DNA from: a virus
DNA length: 29,634 nt
IMG/VR virus record: IMGVR_UViG_3300042865_000217
Coordinates: 1-29,634 of that record
Strand: one strand, 5' to 3'
Made by a program: the position numbers and the translations under genes
The notes under the pieces: generated by a model
Told to the model about the DNA's origin: nothing
Database searches by the model: none
Seen by the model: the letters and a program-made list of their open reading frames with translations, nothing else
Shown here: one piece after another, positions 1 to 7,931 of the stretch
How positions within the stretch are numbered: the stretch's first letter is position 1
Layout: each line of letters starts with the position of its first letter

Positions 1-50
1 CCACCACGTATGCTCCGTCGAGTTGGTCGGGTGGGGTTGGAGGGAGCTGC

Positions 51-539
51 ATGCCTGGACCAAAGAAACTGCCAGCAGAAATAAAAGAGAAACGCGGAAC
101 ACTGCGAGCAGATAGAACGCCAGTAGTACAACTAACAAATCATCTACCACGCGTGAGCGAGGCAGATATACCAGATGATTTAGGTCCACTAGCACGTGAA
201 GCATGGGTACGTATCGTAGAACGCGCAGGAGAATGGATCGCTATCAGCGATCGTGATGCGCTACGTCTATTATGCAAGGCTATCGAGTTCCATCAAGAGT
301 TGGAGATGCGTATCGTACAAGATGGACCAATCATGTATGCTAAGAATGGATATGCGTACGCTAATCCAGCTGTAGGAATGCGCGCAACGCAGGAGGACAA
401 TATCCGAAAATGGATGGCGACATTGGGTCTAACAGCAGCAGATCGCGCAAGCCTCGGCGTAAGAATGGTAGAAACGCAGACGGCAATCGAGAGATTCGCA
501 GCACGACATCGCGAGAAGGCTGGGAACCGCGCTGGTTAA
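51..539 (+). CDS. terS: Terminase small subunit, P27-like
   Basis: This 162-aa protein resembles the P27 family of phage terminase small subunits, which recognise the packaging site on phage DNA and present it to the large subunit. The N-terminus MPGPKKLPAEIKEKRGTLR is the basic start typical of the family. It is followed by the 'DIPDDLGPLAREAW' segment and a helical body ending in 'GVRMVETQTAIERFAARHREK'. The ATG at 51 has a purine-rich ribosome site (ggaggga) just upstream. The gene leads directly into the large terminase, which begins inside it in another frame, as expected for a terminase pair. The family call rests on recognised pattern and context, not on an alignment. Confidence 0.88.
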   Translation: MPGPKKLPAEIKEKRGTLRADRTPVVQLTNHLPRVSEADIPDDLGPLAREAWVRIVERAGEWIAISDRDALRLLCKAIEFHQELEMRIVQDGPIMYAKNGYAYANPAVGMRATQEDNIRKWMATLGLTAADRASLGVRMVETQTAIERFAARHREKAGNRAG

Positions 540-2023
540 CGCCAGTAAACGCTGAAGATCTAGCGCGATCACTAGGCGATAACATCGCGGACTTCGCTGA
601 AGAACTTGTACCAATTGCGAAAGACAGCATCGCGGGTCGCAGTGGCGACCCGCTCCTCCTTCGTTATTGGCAACGAGAACTGCTAAGACATATATTCGCG
701 GTTAAAGAAAACAACACATTCGTACATCGATTCTTTCTCGTAGGGATCGCACGCAAGAACGGAAAGACAGCGCTAGCATCTACCCTTCCGTTGTACTTTG
801 GATTGTTCGGCGACTCTGGCGGCGAAATATACAGCGCAGCTGGCGACCGTGATCAGGCTAAACTAGTGATGAGCCACGCGAAGCGCGCTATCGATCTTTC
901 ACCAGAACTCGCAAAGCAAACTCGCGTATATCGCGACGCTATCGAGTTCCATCGTACTGGCACCTTATATCGTGCATTGTCCAGTGAGGCATTCACGAAA
1001 GAAGGTCTAAGCGCTACGCTCGTCATCGCCGACGAGCTAGCCGCTTGGCAATCACGCGAGCTGTTTGACGTGCTGTCCTTGTCGATGGGTGCGCGACGCT
1101 CGCCAATGATGATCGCGATTACTACGGCAGGTCCACGGGTCGACATGACAGGGACTGACAGCATCGCGTATACCTTGTACCAACTAGCGCGTCGGCGCAT
1201 CGCAGGAGAGAACGATGACCCTACGCTTGGAATGGCGTGGTGGGAAGCGGACGAGGACTCGTACGACAATCCCGATCTTTGGTCGCATGCGAATCCTGGA
1301 TTGCTAAGCGATCCCGCGATTCTTGACATCGCCGACCTGCTTAGCGCTAAACAGCGAACTCCGGAGGCTGAGTTCAAGACGAAGCGCCTCAACATGTGGA
1401 CTGCTTCGGCTGCCGCATTCCTGCCAGCTGGCACTTGGGATGCGTGCGCTGATCCAACACTGGAGCTGGGCGCTGACGAAGACATCGTGGTGGCATTCGA
1501 CGGATCGTTCAGCAACGACAGCACTGCTATCGTTGGATGCCGCATCGCCGATGGCGCTATCTTCGTGCTGGGGCATTGGGAGCGCCCACTAGATGATCTC
1601 TCTTGGCGCGTGCCAATCGGAGAAGTCGAAGCGCGCATGGAGGAAATCTTCCGTAGCTATCGCGTGCGCGAAATCGTCTGCGATCCATTCAGGTGGCAGC
1701 GGTCGATGGAAGAATGGGAATCTGCTGGTCTGCCCATCGTGGAGTTTCCGCAGAGTCCTGCCCGCATGGTTCCAGCAACAGCCGCACTATATGATGCGAT
1801 TGTTAACAAGCGATTAAAGCACAACGGTGATTCGCGCCTAGCGCGACACGTCGACAACGCCACGCCATATACTTCGCGTCACGGAACACAGATTCGTAAA
1901 GGACGCGAGCAGAACAAGAAGATCGACCTTATCGTAGCAGCCATCATGGCATATAGCCGCGCTGGCAGTCTGCTTACGGAAGTGCCTGAAAAGACACCGA
2001 ATGTGGAGTTTATCAGCCTATGA
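410..2023 (+). CDS. terL: Terminase large subunit (ATPase-nuclease)
   Basis: This 537-aa protein is the motor that pumps DNA into the prohead and cuts the concatemer. An ATPase domain carries a Walker A-like motif ARKNGKT at residues 114-120 and a Walker B-like LVIADE at 204-209. A C-terminal RNase H-fold nuclease follows, with acidic positions in VAFDGSFSND (361-370), IVCDP (422-426) and KKIDLIVAAI (503-512). The frame has no other ATG, GTG or TTG between 410 and the conserved region, and AGGAGG lies at 391-396, 13 nt before ATG 410. The gene therefore overlaps terS by 130 nt. The resulting N-terminus (first ~40 residues) is Ser/Arg-rich and looks unconserved. The stop overlaps the next ATG (ATGA). 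Confidence 0.93.
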   Translation: MDGDIGSNSSRSRKPRRKNGRNADGNREIRSTTSREGWEPRWLTPVNAEDLARSLGDNIADFAEELVPIAKDSIAGRSGDPLLLRYWQRELLRHIFAVKENNTFVHRFFLVGIARKNGKTALASTLPLYFGLFGDSGGEIYSAAGDRDQAKLVMSHAKRAIDLSPELAKQTRVYRDAIEFHRTGTLYRALSSEAFTKEGLSATLVIADELAAWQSRELFDVLSLSMGARRSPMMIAITTAGPRVDMTGTDSIAYTLYQLARRRIAGENDDPTLGMAWWEADEDSYDNPDLWSHANPGLLSDPAILDIADLLSAKQRTPEAEFKTKRLNMWTASAAAFLPAGTWDACADPTLELGADEDIVVAFDGSFSNDSTAIVGCRIADGAIFVLGHWERPLDDLSWRVPIGEVEARMEEIFRSYRVREIVCDPFRWQRSMEEWESAGLPIVEFPQSPARMVPATAALYDAIVNKRLKHNGDSRLARHVDNATPYTSRHGTQIRKGREQNKKIDLIVAAIMAYSRAGSLLTEVPEKTPNVEFISL

Positions 2024-2154
2024 GTAATCTGCTTGAAATCATCGGCGCTATTTGCGTGCTAGTAGGACTGTGGGCTATTGACCCGATGAGTCTGCTAGTT
2101 CTGTTCGGCGTGCTCATGATTACTATTGGATATAAGCGAGGAGATAACAAGTGA
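2020..2154 (+). CDS. 44-aa two-helix membrane peptide between TerL and portal
   Basis: This short reading frame starts with an ATG overlapping the terminase stop (ATGA) and ends overlapping the portal GTG (GTGA), so it is exactly fitted between two certain genes. The product begins MSNLLEIIGAICVLVGLWAI and continues DPMSLLVLFGVLMITIGYKR, ending GDNK. That gives two hydrophobic segments (about residues 5-20 and 22-38) with a positively charged tail. The precise nesting argues that it is translated. The function is unknown; a small membrane protein at this position could be a holin-like or assembly-site protein, but nothing in the sequence decides this. Confidence 0.7.
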   Translation: MSNLLEIIGAICVLVGLWAIDPMSLLVLFGVLMITIGYKRGDNK

Positions 2155-3470
2155 GCATTCTACGCCGAATCATCGCAGGACAAGAGCAGCGCTCGCTCAG
2201 CCTGCAGAACCTTACGCCATTAGCGTTCGATAAGGTTCCGTTCTTGGGGCTACGGGAAATCGATAGCAAGGCAGCGCTAGGACTCAGCGCGGCGTACGCG
2301 AGCGTGCGGCTGCTGGCTGACGTAGTTTCTTCTTTCCCTGTCGATTCGTATCGCCGCGAGAATGGCATTCGCCGACCATTCCGAACCAATGGGCAGAAGC
2401 CATCATGGATGGTTACGCCGATTCCAGATGAGCCAACATATACTATTAATCAGGTGATCAGCGAAACAGTCGTGTCGTTGTTCATGGATGGAAACGCATT
2501 CCTATACGCACCGCGAGATGAGCAGGGTCGCGTGCTAGAAGTGCGCGTGCTAGATCCGCGACGCGTCGACATCTTCCGAGAGGATCGCGTTGTCAAGTAC
2601 AAAGTATACCAAGATGAGCGATCCAATCCGATTGTCTACGGTCAGGAAACAATCCTGCATATTCCACTTATTGCGCTTCCTGGTGAAATGCGTGGAATCA
2701 ATCCGATCTCACAGCTCCGCAATACGCTATCGCTCGGATTGACACTTGAAGACTACGCGACGCATTTCTTCCGAACTGGTTCAACACCGACAGGCATCAT
2801 CGAGGTGCCCAATGAACTGACCAAAGAACAAGCGGAATCATTGAAGTCAGGGTGGGCACGCCACCACTCCGGATCCAATATCCACACTCCAGGAGTGCTC
2901 ACTGGCGGTGCCACATTCAAGCCGCTAGCCTTCCAACCAGAGGACGCGCAACTGCTCGCTTCGCGCCAGTTCACGGTTGAAGAGGTAGCGCGCATCTTCC
3001 GCGTGCCAACAAATCTTATTCAGAGTACGGTAGCTGGCGCTGTTTCATACGCCAGCGTAGAACAACAGAACCTCGCGTTCGTGCAGTATACGCTTCGTCC
3101 TCTAGTTGAGATGATCGAGCGACCTCTGAGCACACTGATTCTGGTTCCGGACGCATTCGTTAAGTTCACTATGGATTCGCTGCTTCGCGGAACTACTAAG
3201 GATCGATTCGAAACATATCGCATCGGACTGCAGGAGGGATGGCTGTCTGTCAATGACATCCGGAGATTCGAAGATCTTCAGCCTATCGATTCTGGTGATT
3301 CCTACCGCATGCCGCTGAACGAAGCAGACGCAGGTATTGCGTCGCTCCGCCAGCGCGCTGACATTGCGGCTATGCTAACACAGGCTGGATACGAGCCAGA
3401 GCAAGCAGCAAATCTAGTCGATATCAATATCGCGCACACTGGCGACACGCCACCAAGCGCGACTGCATGA
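2151..3470 (+). CDS. Portal protein, HK97 type
   Basis: This 439-aa protein matches HK97-like portal proteins, the dodecameric ring at the capsid vertex through which DNA enters and to which the tail is joined. Family-like segments include 'AALGLSAAYASVRLLADVVSSFPVD' broken across residues ~38-62, 'MDGNAFLY' near 110, 'RNTLSLGLTLEDYATHFF' and 'ARIFRVPTNLI' near 280. The start is GTG 2151, overlapping the preceding stop, with GAGGAG about 8 nt upstream. The length is normal for the family. The position directly after terminase and before protease and capsid is the canonical order. Confidence 0.92.
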   Translation: MSILRRIIAGQEQRSLSLQNLTPLAFDKVPFLGLREIDSKAALGLSAAYASVRLLADVVSSFPVDSYRRENGIRRPFRTNGQKPSWMVTPIPDEPTYTINQVISETVVSLFMDGNAFLYAPRDEQGRVLEVRVLDPRRVDIFREDRVVKYKVYQDERSNPIVYGQETILHIPLIALPGEMRGINPISQLRNTLSLGLTLEDYATHFFRTGSTPTGIIEVPNELTKEQAESLKSGWARHHSGSNIHTPGVLTGGATFKPLAFQPEDAQLLASRQFTVEEVARIFRVPTNLIQSTVAGAVSYASVEQQNLAFVQYTLRPLVEMIERPLSTLILVPDAFVKFTMDSLLRGTTKDRFETYRIGLQEGWLSVNDIRRFEDLQPIDSGDSYRMPLNEADAGIASLRQRADIAAMLTQAGYEPEQAANLVDINIAHTGDTPPSATA

Positions 3471-3480
3471 GGGAGCCAAT

Positions 3481-3744
3481 ATGAGCATTGTAGCAGGACA
3501 AGTTTCGATAGGCACAGCCGCTACTCTAATCTATGACGCGACGAACTCAGACAAATGTGAGATCACGTTTCAAACTAAAACTAAGGACGTGTTTATCGGT
3601 GAATCTGACGTCACTTTGAACAATGGGTTTCATCTTGTAGCAGGTCAGACCGTGACGCTGAAGATTGGTCGTAATGATGCGATCTACGGAATTACCGACA
3701 GTTCGTCGCACACGATCTCGTATTGGGTTTACGTACCTAACTGA
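3481..3744 (+). CDS. Small beta-rich virion protein (hypothetical)
   Basis: This 87-aa protein is rich in short alternating polar and hydrophobic stretches, such as QVSIGTAATLIYDATNSDK, VFIGESDVTLNNGF and LVAGQTVTLKIGRNDAIYGI, suggesting a small beta-sandwich. Similar-looking small proteins ('...VYIGxxxV...G..L..G....L...DALYAI') are common in phage head genes, and a role as a head decoration or accessory protein is possible. It starts ten bases after the portal stop with a GAGGGAGC ribosome site, and its stop overlaps the ATG of the protease gene. I do not recognise a defined family name. Confidence 0.7.
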   Translation: MSIVAGQVSIGTAATLIYDATNSDKCEITFQTKTKDVFIGESDVTLNNGFHLVAGQTVTLKIGRNDAIYGITDSSSHTISYWVYVPN

Positions 3745-5240
3745 TGCCATACTATATCACTGACTCGGCAGAGGGATGCGAAGGTTGGGCTACGATTAAA
3801 GGCGACGGCGAAGTGCTAGGCTGCCACAGCAGCAAGCAGGACGCGATCGACCAAATGGTCGCGCTCTCACTCGCAGAGGAAATCGAACCTGGCGGCGAGC
3901 GCGCTCTGCCAGATAACTACCGACCCGCACTCGCCGACGATGTGCCCGAGGGTCGCGCCTGCGGCAACTGCGCCTTCTACAACGAGGACGATGTGCAGGG
4001 CGACAAGGCGTGGTGCGAGCGCTGGGACGATTATGTCAGCGGCGCGTATTACTGCAACGCTTGGCAGCCGCGCGAGGACGATGACGACGACGAGGACGAC
4101 GATCAGGAAGAGCGCGCTCCGATTAATCCTGATGGATATTCTCCTACTTCTGGCATGAAAGCAGAAGCCCAGCGCGGACTCGACTGGCGCAGCGAGTTCG
4201 GTCGCGGCGGCACTGAAATAGGTATTGCTCGAGCACGCGATATCGTGAATGGCAAAAATCTGCCATTCGAAACAGTACAACGAATGGTAAGTTTCTTCGC
4301 GCGACATGAAGTCGACAAGCAGGCTGAGGGATTCAGCCAAGGCGAGGATGGATATCCTAGCAATGGTAGAATCGCATGGGCACTGTGGGGAGGAGACGAA
4401 GGTAAGCGATGGGCAGAGAATATCTCTGACAACGCAGAACGCAAGGAGAACAAGAATATGGCTATCGAGTATCGGCAGTTCCATACCGAGATTCGGCAGG
4501 AAGGCGACGGACATACCTTCGAAGGATATGCCGCTATTTTCGACGCTGAGTCCGAAGGTCTAGCATTCCGCGAAGTGATCCGTCCTGGAGCATTCAGCAA
4601 GTCTGTTGCTGCTGCTAACAGGGGAGAATGGGAAGTGAAGGCACTTCAGGATCACGATCCTAAGTACTTCCTCGGATCAACCAAGACTGGCACGCTCTCG
4701 CTTCAGGAAGATGATCGCGGACTTAAGGTTCGCGTATCCCTGAATCCGGAGGTGACGTTCGCATCCGACCTCGCTGCTATGCTGCGACGCGACGGAGCTG
4801 CGATGGGTATGTCCTTCGGCTTCAGCGTTCCGTCAAAGGGTGACGGATACAACGACGACGGAGTGCGCGAGCTGACGAATGTGCGACTGCACGAAGTGAG
4901 CCTGCTTACAGGACACGAGCCAGCCTACCCTGCTACGGTAGGACTAGGCGCTGTTCGTGCGCTCTCGCAGCGCACTGAGATCGATGCGCAGAAACTTATG
5001 CGCGCATTCGACACGCTGCTTGCTGGGGCTCCGGATGCGGAAGCAGCAGAAACACTAGATCTCGCGATCCGCAAGGTCGCGCCAGATCTGCGTGAAAATG
5101 ATGATGTTGACAGCCCTAAAGTGGTTGTCGAAGTCACGCAGGAAACAGGATCGGACGAAGCGATTCGTGCGGTTCCGTTCTCTGTGCGAGAACGCCAACT
5201 AGCGCTTGCTAAGTTGGAAATGAAGCAACCGAATCGCTAG
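3744..5240 (+). CDS. Multidomain prohead protease (HK97/S78 type) with N-terminal extensions
   Basis: The C-terminal ~260 residues look like an HK97-family prohead protease, which trims the capsid protein and other head proteins during maturation. Candidate catalytic residues are H304 (QDHD), S357 (GMSFGF) and E384 (RLHEVSLLTG). The preceding 238 residues are unusual. Residues 1-45 (YYITDSAEGCEGWATIKGD...) look like a small phage head-associated domain. Residues 73-104 carry four cysteines (C73, C76, C91, C104) in a pattern reminiscent of high-potential iron-sulfur or zinc-binding proteins. An acidic linker (111-123) follows, then a conserved phage domain (LPFETVQRMVSFFARHEVD...GYPSNGRIAWALWGG). 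A second in-frame ATG at 4458 has its own ribosome site, so a shorter protease-only form is likely. Confidence 0.87.
   Translation: MPYYITDSAEGCEGWATIKGDGEVLGCHSSKQDAIDQMVALSLAEEIEPGGERALPDNYRPALADDVPEGRACGNCAFYNEDDVQGDKAWCERWDDYVSGAYYCNAWQPREDDDDDEDDDQEERAPINPDGYSPTSGMKAEAQRGLDWRSEFGRGGTEIGIARARDIVNGKNLPFETVQRMVSFFARHEVDKQAEGFSQGEDGYPSNGRIAWALWGGDEGKRWAENISDNAERKENKNMAIEYRQFHTEIRQEGDGHTFEGYAAIFDAESEGLAFREVIRPGAFSKSVAAANRGEWEVKALQDHDPKYFLGSTKTGTLSLQEDDRGLKVRVSLNPEVTFASDLAAMLRRDGAAMGMSFGFSVPSKGDGYNDDGVRELTNVRLHEVSLLTGHEPAYPATVGLGAVRALSQRTEIDAQKLMRAFDTLLAGAPDAEAAETLDLAIRKVAPDLRENDDVDSPKVVVEVTQETGSDEAIRAVPFSVRERQLALAKLEMKQPNR
4443..4460 (+). promoter_or_regulatory. Internal ribosome site and start codon inside the protease gene
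   Basis: AAGGAG at 4443-4448 stands nine bases before an in-frame ATG at 4458-4460, codon 239 of the long gene. Translation from here would give a ~260-aa protein beginning MAIEYRQFHTEIRQ, which is a normal length and N-terminus for an S78 prohead protease. Two products, 498 aa and 260 aa, from one gene are therefore plausible. The signal is seen in the sequence; its use is inferred. Confidence 0.6.
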
Positions 5241-5318
5241 GGCGCAGCACGAGGGCATTCGCACCACTGCTGGACGTACCACCGAATAGGTTCAAATAGT
5301 ATAAACAAGGAGATAGAA

Positions 5319-6500
5319 ATGTCTGAAGTAACTCAGGCGCTCTATAGTCAGTACCGCAACGATTGGGAAGAGGCTAAGTCACTTCTCGCTCGAGCAGCTG
5401 ATGAGAAGCGCGAATTGACCGCAGAGGAAGAGCAGCGCTGGGATGCGTTGAACACCTCGATGTCGTCAAAGAAAACCAAGATCGATCAGGTCGCAGAGGC
5501 TGAGGATCGCTCCGAGAAGATCGGCGCACTCGCTGAACGCGCACTCAAGGTCGAGAAGTCCGTTAAGGCAGACAACGATGCAGACGTACTCCGAGCAATC
5601 GCCACTGGCGAGAAGCGCTCAGGTAAGTTTGAGATTCGTGCACTGGCTAGCGGCTCAGCGACTGTTCCCGTGACGTTCGCAGACTTCGTTGTCGTTGCGC
5701 TTTCGCAGGGCAACCCAGTTTACGAAGGTGCCACCAAGATCCGCACAACCACTGGCGAGAACATCACTGTTCCGCGAGTGACGGCGAATCAGGCGACCAC
5801 TTTCGTCAGCGAAGGTTCGACCATCTCGCCTGCTGATCCAACGATCAGCAGCATCACGCTGTATGCAAACAAGATTGCCTCGATGACTCTTCTCAGCAAT
5901 GAGTTGGTTCGCGATGCAGGCTTCGATATCACGCGAGTGGTCGGTGAGGCTGCGGGTCGCAGCATCGCTTTCCTCGCTGGTTCGGCATGCACCCTCGGTA
6001 CTGGTACTGTCCAGCCGACGGGATTCATCACCGCAGCGACCAACGCACAGTTGTCGACCGCTACGAAGGCTGGTACGGTTGCGTCCACCTTCTTTGATAG
6101 CCTTGACCTTGTGACGCTGCTCTACGCTCTCGGTCCGGATTACCGAAACGCCAACACGCAGTGGCAGCTCTCGAGTGCTGCTCTTTCGAAGGTTCGGAAG
6201 ATGCAGGACACGAACGGCATGCCAGTCTGGGTTCCTGGACTTGCAGCTGGTCAGCCTGATACGCTGCTCGGCTACCGCGTAGTTGAGAATGTTCACATGG
6301 CTGCCGTCGCTTCTGCGTCGAAGTCCGTTGCGATCATTCACGCTCCGTCCTATTACATCCGCGAGCTGCCGATTGAAGTCGCGTCCTCAAGCGAGTACGC
6401 CTTCAACGCTGCGCAGATTGCCATCCGAACGCTATACGCGCTCGATGGAAACCTGCCAGATCTGACGGCTCAGCGCGTGTTGGTTTCCGCCAACACCTGA
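5319..6500 (+). CDS. Major capsid protein, HK97 fold
   Basis: This 393-aa protein has the two-part layout of HK97-type capsid proteins. A charged, helical N-terminal region (residues 1 to ~100, e.g. EEAKSLLARAADEKRELTAEEEQRW) would act as the scaffolding delta domain removed by the protease. The mature shell domain follows, from about 'FEIRALASG' onward. Its E-loop-like stretch is GATKIRTTTGENITVPRV, and further on come 'TLLSNELVRDAGFDI' and the C-terminal 'SYYIRELPIEVASSSEYAFNAAQIAIRTLY' (here split at ~residue 350). ATG 5319 has AAGGAG eight bases upstream. It follows the protease gene directly and is followed by a very strong hairpin, consistent with a highly expressed gene ending a transcript. 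Confidence 0.93.
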   Translation: MSEVTQALYSQYRNDWEEAKSLLARAADEKRELTAEEEQRWDALNTSMSSKKTKIDQVAEAEDRSEKIGALAERALKVEKSVKADNDADVLRAIATGEKRSGKFEIRALASGSATVPVTFADFVVVALSQGNPVYEGATKIRTTTGENITVPRVTANQATTFVSEGSTISPADPTISSITLYANKIASMTLLSNELVRDAGFDITRVVGEAAGRSIAFLAGSACTLGTGTVQPTGFITAATNAQLSTATKAGTVASTFFDSLDLVTLLYALGPDYRNANTQWQLSSAALSKVRKMQDTNGMPVWVPGLAAGQPDTLLGYRVVENVHMAAVASASKSVAIIHAPSYYIRELPIEVASSSEYAFNAAQIAIRTLYALDGNLPDLTAQRVLVSANT

Positions 6501-6523
6501 TCCTAGCTAACTAGGGTAGAGTT

Positions 6524-6559
6524 GCCCCTGCCGCTAGACTTCGGTCTGGCGGCAGGGGC
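6524..6559 (+). terminator. 16-bp hairpin with UUCG tetraloop after the capsid gene
   Basis: GCCCCTGCCGCTAGAC (6524-6539) pairs with the matching downstream arm (6544-6559) around a TTCG loop, with one G-T wobble. There is no long T tract afterwards, so it may be an actinobacterial-style terminator without U run, an RNA 3' end stabiliser or a processing site. Its 3' arm contains the GGCAGGGG box of the repeated element described below. Confidence 0.75.
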
Positions 6560-6625
6560 ACTCGCGTTCAGATATCTCTAACGCTAGTCCAGTGCGTCTG
6601 GATACGGGCTCTTTCGAGCTCGAAA
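6551..6625 (+). promoter_or_regulatory. Composite intergenic element, copy 1
   Basis: GGCAGGGG (6551-6558) lies 33 nt before CTAGTCCAGTGC (6584-6595), which is followed by a GGATACGG-like box and then the 14-bp perfect palindrome TTTCGAGCTCGAAA (6612-6625). The same boxes recur at identical spacings at about 23.2, 24.0 (inverted), 26.7 and 28.0 kb. In this copy the GGCAGGGG arm pairs with upstream rather than downstream sequence. It precedes the glycosyltransferase gene. Promoter, operator or RNA-processing roles are all possible. Confidence 0.75.
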
Positions 6626-6660
6626 TAGTGCTTGCTTTATAAGCAGGTTCGAGGCATGCT

Positions 6661-6676
6661 GACCGACTCTTCGGTC
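6661..6676 (+). other. Small hairpin just before the glycosyltransferase ribosome site
   Basis: GACCGA (6661-6666) and TCGGTC (6671-6676) form a 6-bp stem with a CTCT loop, ending directly against the ribosome site AAGGGAGG (6677-6684). It could tune access to the start at 6690. A second small hairpin, TGCTT-TAT-AAGCA, lies around 6632-6644. Confidence 0.45.
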
Positions 6677-6689
6677 AAGGGAGGCAAAT

Positions 6690-7922
6690 ATGCGTATTGG
6701 TTGGACTTCGAATGCTCCATGGTCGCCTACGGGATACGGGATGCAGACACAGGAGATTGTACCTAGGCTGGTAGCCGACGGACACAAGGTTGCCATCATG
6801 GCTAATTATGGGCTGGCTGGAACCACCCTCGAGTGGAATGGCGTTCCCGTTATGCAGCAGGGGATGGACGCATACAGCAATGACTTGACGCCAGCGCAGA
6901 TGGGCTGGTGGATGGCGCAGGAGCCGCAGGTTCCTGGACTTGGCATCACGCTCTACGATGTGTGGGTATACAAGTCTCCGCAATGGGATGACCTGCCTAT
7001 TGCTTCATGGACTCCGATTGACCATAGCGTCGTGCCAGCCGAAGTGAAGGCGTGGTTCGACAGGCGAGGCAGGGGCAAGTGGGCAATCGCGATGAGCCGC
7101 TTCGGCGAGCATGAGCTGCTGCAGGCTGGCATCTCGCGCGAGAACCTGTTCTACGCTCCTCATTCTTTCAATGAAAACATCTTCAAACCAACGGAAAGCG
7201 AAATCCGCAAAGATCTGAATATCCCAGAGGATGCGCATCTTACGATGATCAACTCTGCGAATAAGGGCATCACGCCGATCCGCAAGTGTTTCCCTGAAAT
7301 GCTGCTCGCGTGGTCAACCTTCGCGAAGTCTAAGCCGAACGCATATCTATATCTGCACACGGACTTCTTCGGTCTTGCGAATGGCGTCAAACTGGAGCGG
7401 CTGCTTCAGGCAGTCGATGCGCCAGCAGATCGCGTGCGTATCGTGCCGCAGTTCGAGTTTAGGCAAGGGCTGTCTTCAGATGTATTGGCTCGGCTCTATA
7501 CAGCTGCAGACGTACTACTCATGACCTCGCGCGGCGAGGGATTCGGCGTGCCAGCTATCGAAGCACAGGCATGCGGCACTCCCGTTATCGTCACAAACTG
7601 GACTGCGCAGCCTGAGCTGGTCGGATCCGGATGGAAGGTCGATGGGCAGCCAGAATGGGACGAACTGCAGACTGGCTGGTGGATGGTTCCGGAGGTGAAG
7701 CGCATCGTCGCAGCGCTCGAGGAATCATACGAAATGAAATCAACCGGACAGGCTAAGGCGGCATCGGAGTCTGCGGTTGCGTTCGCCGCTGGGTACACCA
7801 CCACGAAAGTATACGCAGAACACTGGCAGCCTATCCTGAAAGAGCTCGAACAGCGCATCACCAGCGGAGCCGCTAACGCGCTAAACCGAGAGCAACGCAG
7901 GGCAGCCAAGCACAAGAAATAA
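6690..7922 (+). CDS. GT-B glycosyltransferase (GT4-like)
   Basis: This 410-aa protein looks like a retaining family-4 type glycosyltransferase, which moves a sugar from a nucleotide donor to an acceptor. The C-terminal half carries the characteristic EX7E motif, E283 and E291, in SRGEGFGVPAIEAQACGTPV, the usual donor-binding region. The N-terminal half begins MRIGWTSNAPWSPTGYGMQT, as in Rossmann-type N-domains of this family. The C-terminus NREQRRAAKHKK is strongly basic. No signal peptide or membrane helix is seen, so it acts in the cytoplasm. It lies between the capsid and connector genes, set apart by a hairpin and repeated regulatory element upstream. This suggests modification of a virion protein, but the acceptor cannot be read from sequence. 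Confidence 0.85.
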   Translation: MRIGWTSNAPWSPTGYGMQTQEIVPRLVADGHKVAIMANYGLAGTTLEWNGVPVMQQGMDAYSNDLTPAQMGWWMAQEPQVPGLGITLYDVWVYKSPQWDDLPIASWTPIDHSVVPAEVKAWFDRRGRGKWAIAMSRFGEHELLQAGISRENLFYAPHSFNENIFKPTESEIRKDLNIPEDAHLTMINSANKGITPIRKCFPEMLLAWSTFAKSKPNAYLYLHTDFFGLANGVKLERLLQAVDAPADRVRIVPQFEFRQGLSSDVLARLYTAADVLLMTSRGEGFGVPAIEAQACGTPVIVTNWTAQPELVGSGWKVDGQPEWDELQTGWWMVPEVKRIVAALEESYEMKSTGQAKAASESAVAFAAGYTTTKVYAEHWQPILKELEQRITSGAANALNREQRRAAKHKK

Positions 7923-7931
7923 GGAGCTGCG

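Noticed and set aside
1-50. Tail of an upstream gene in the first 50 bases
   Set aside because: Open frames exist, but the piece is too short to identify; it may be only the leader of the small terminase gene.
853-1638. Long minus-strand open frame opposite the large terminase
   Set aside because: It mirrors a certain coding gene, encodes low-complexity Ser/Ala/Arg sequence and has no ribosome site; a shadow frame.
7068-7075. GGCAGGGG inside the glycosyltransferase gene as another element copy
   Set aside because: No CTAG box or related sequence occurs 33 nt downstream, so it is a chance match in coding sequence.
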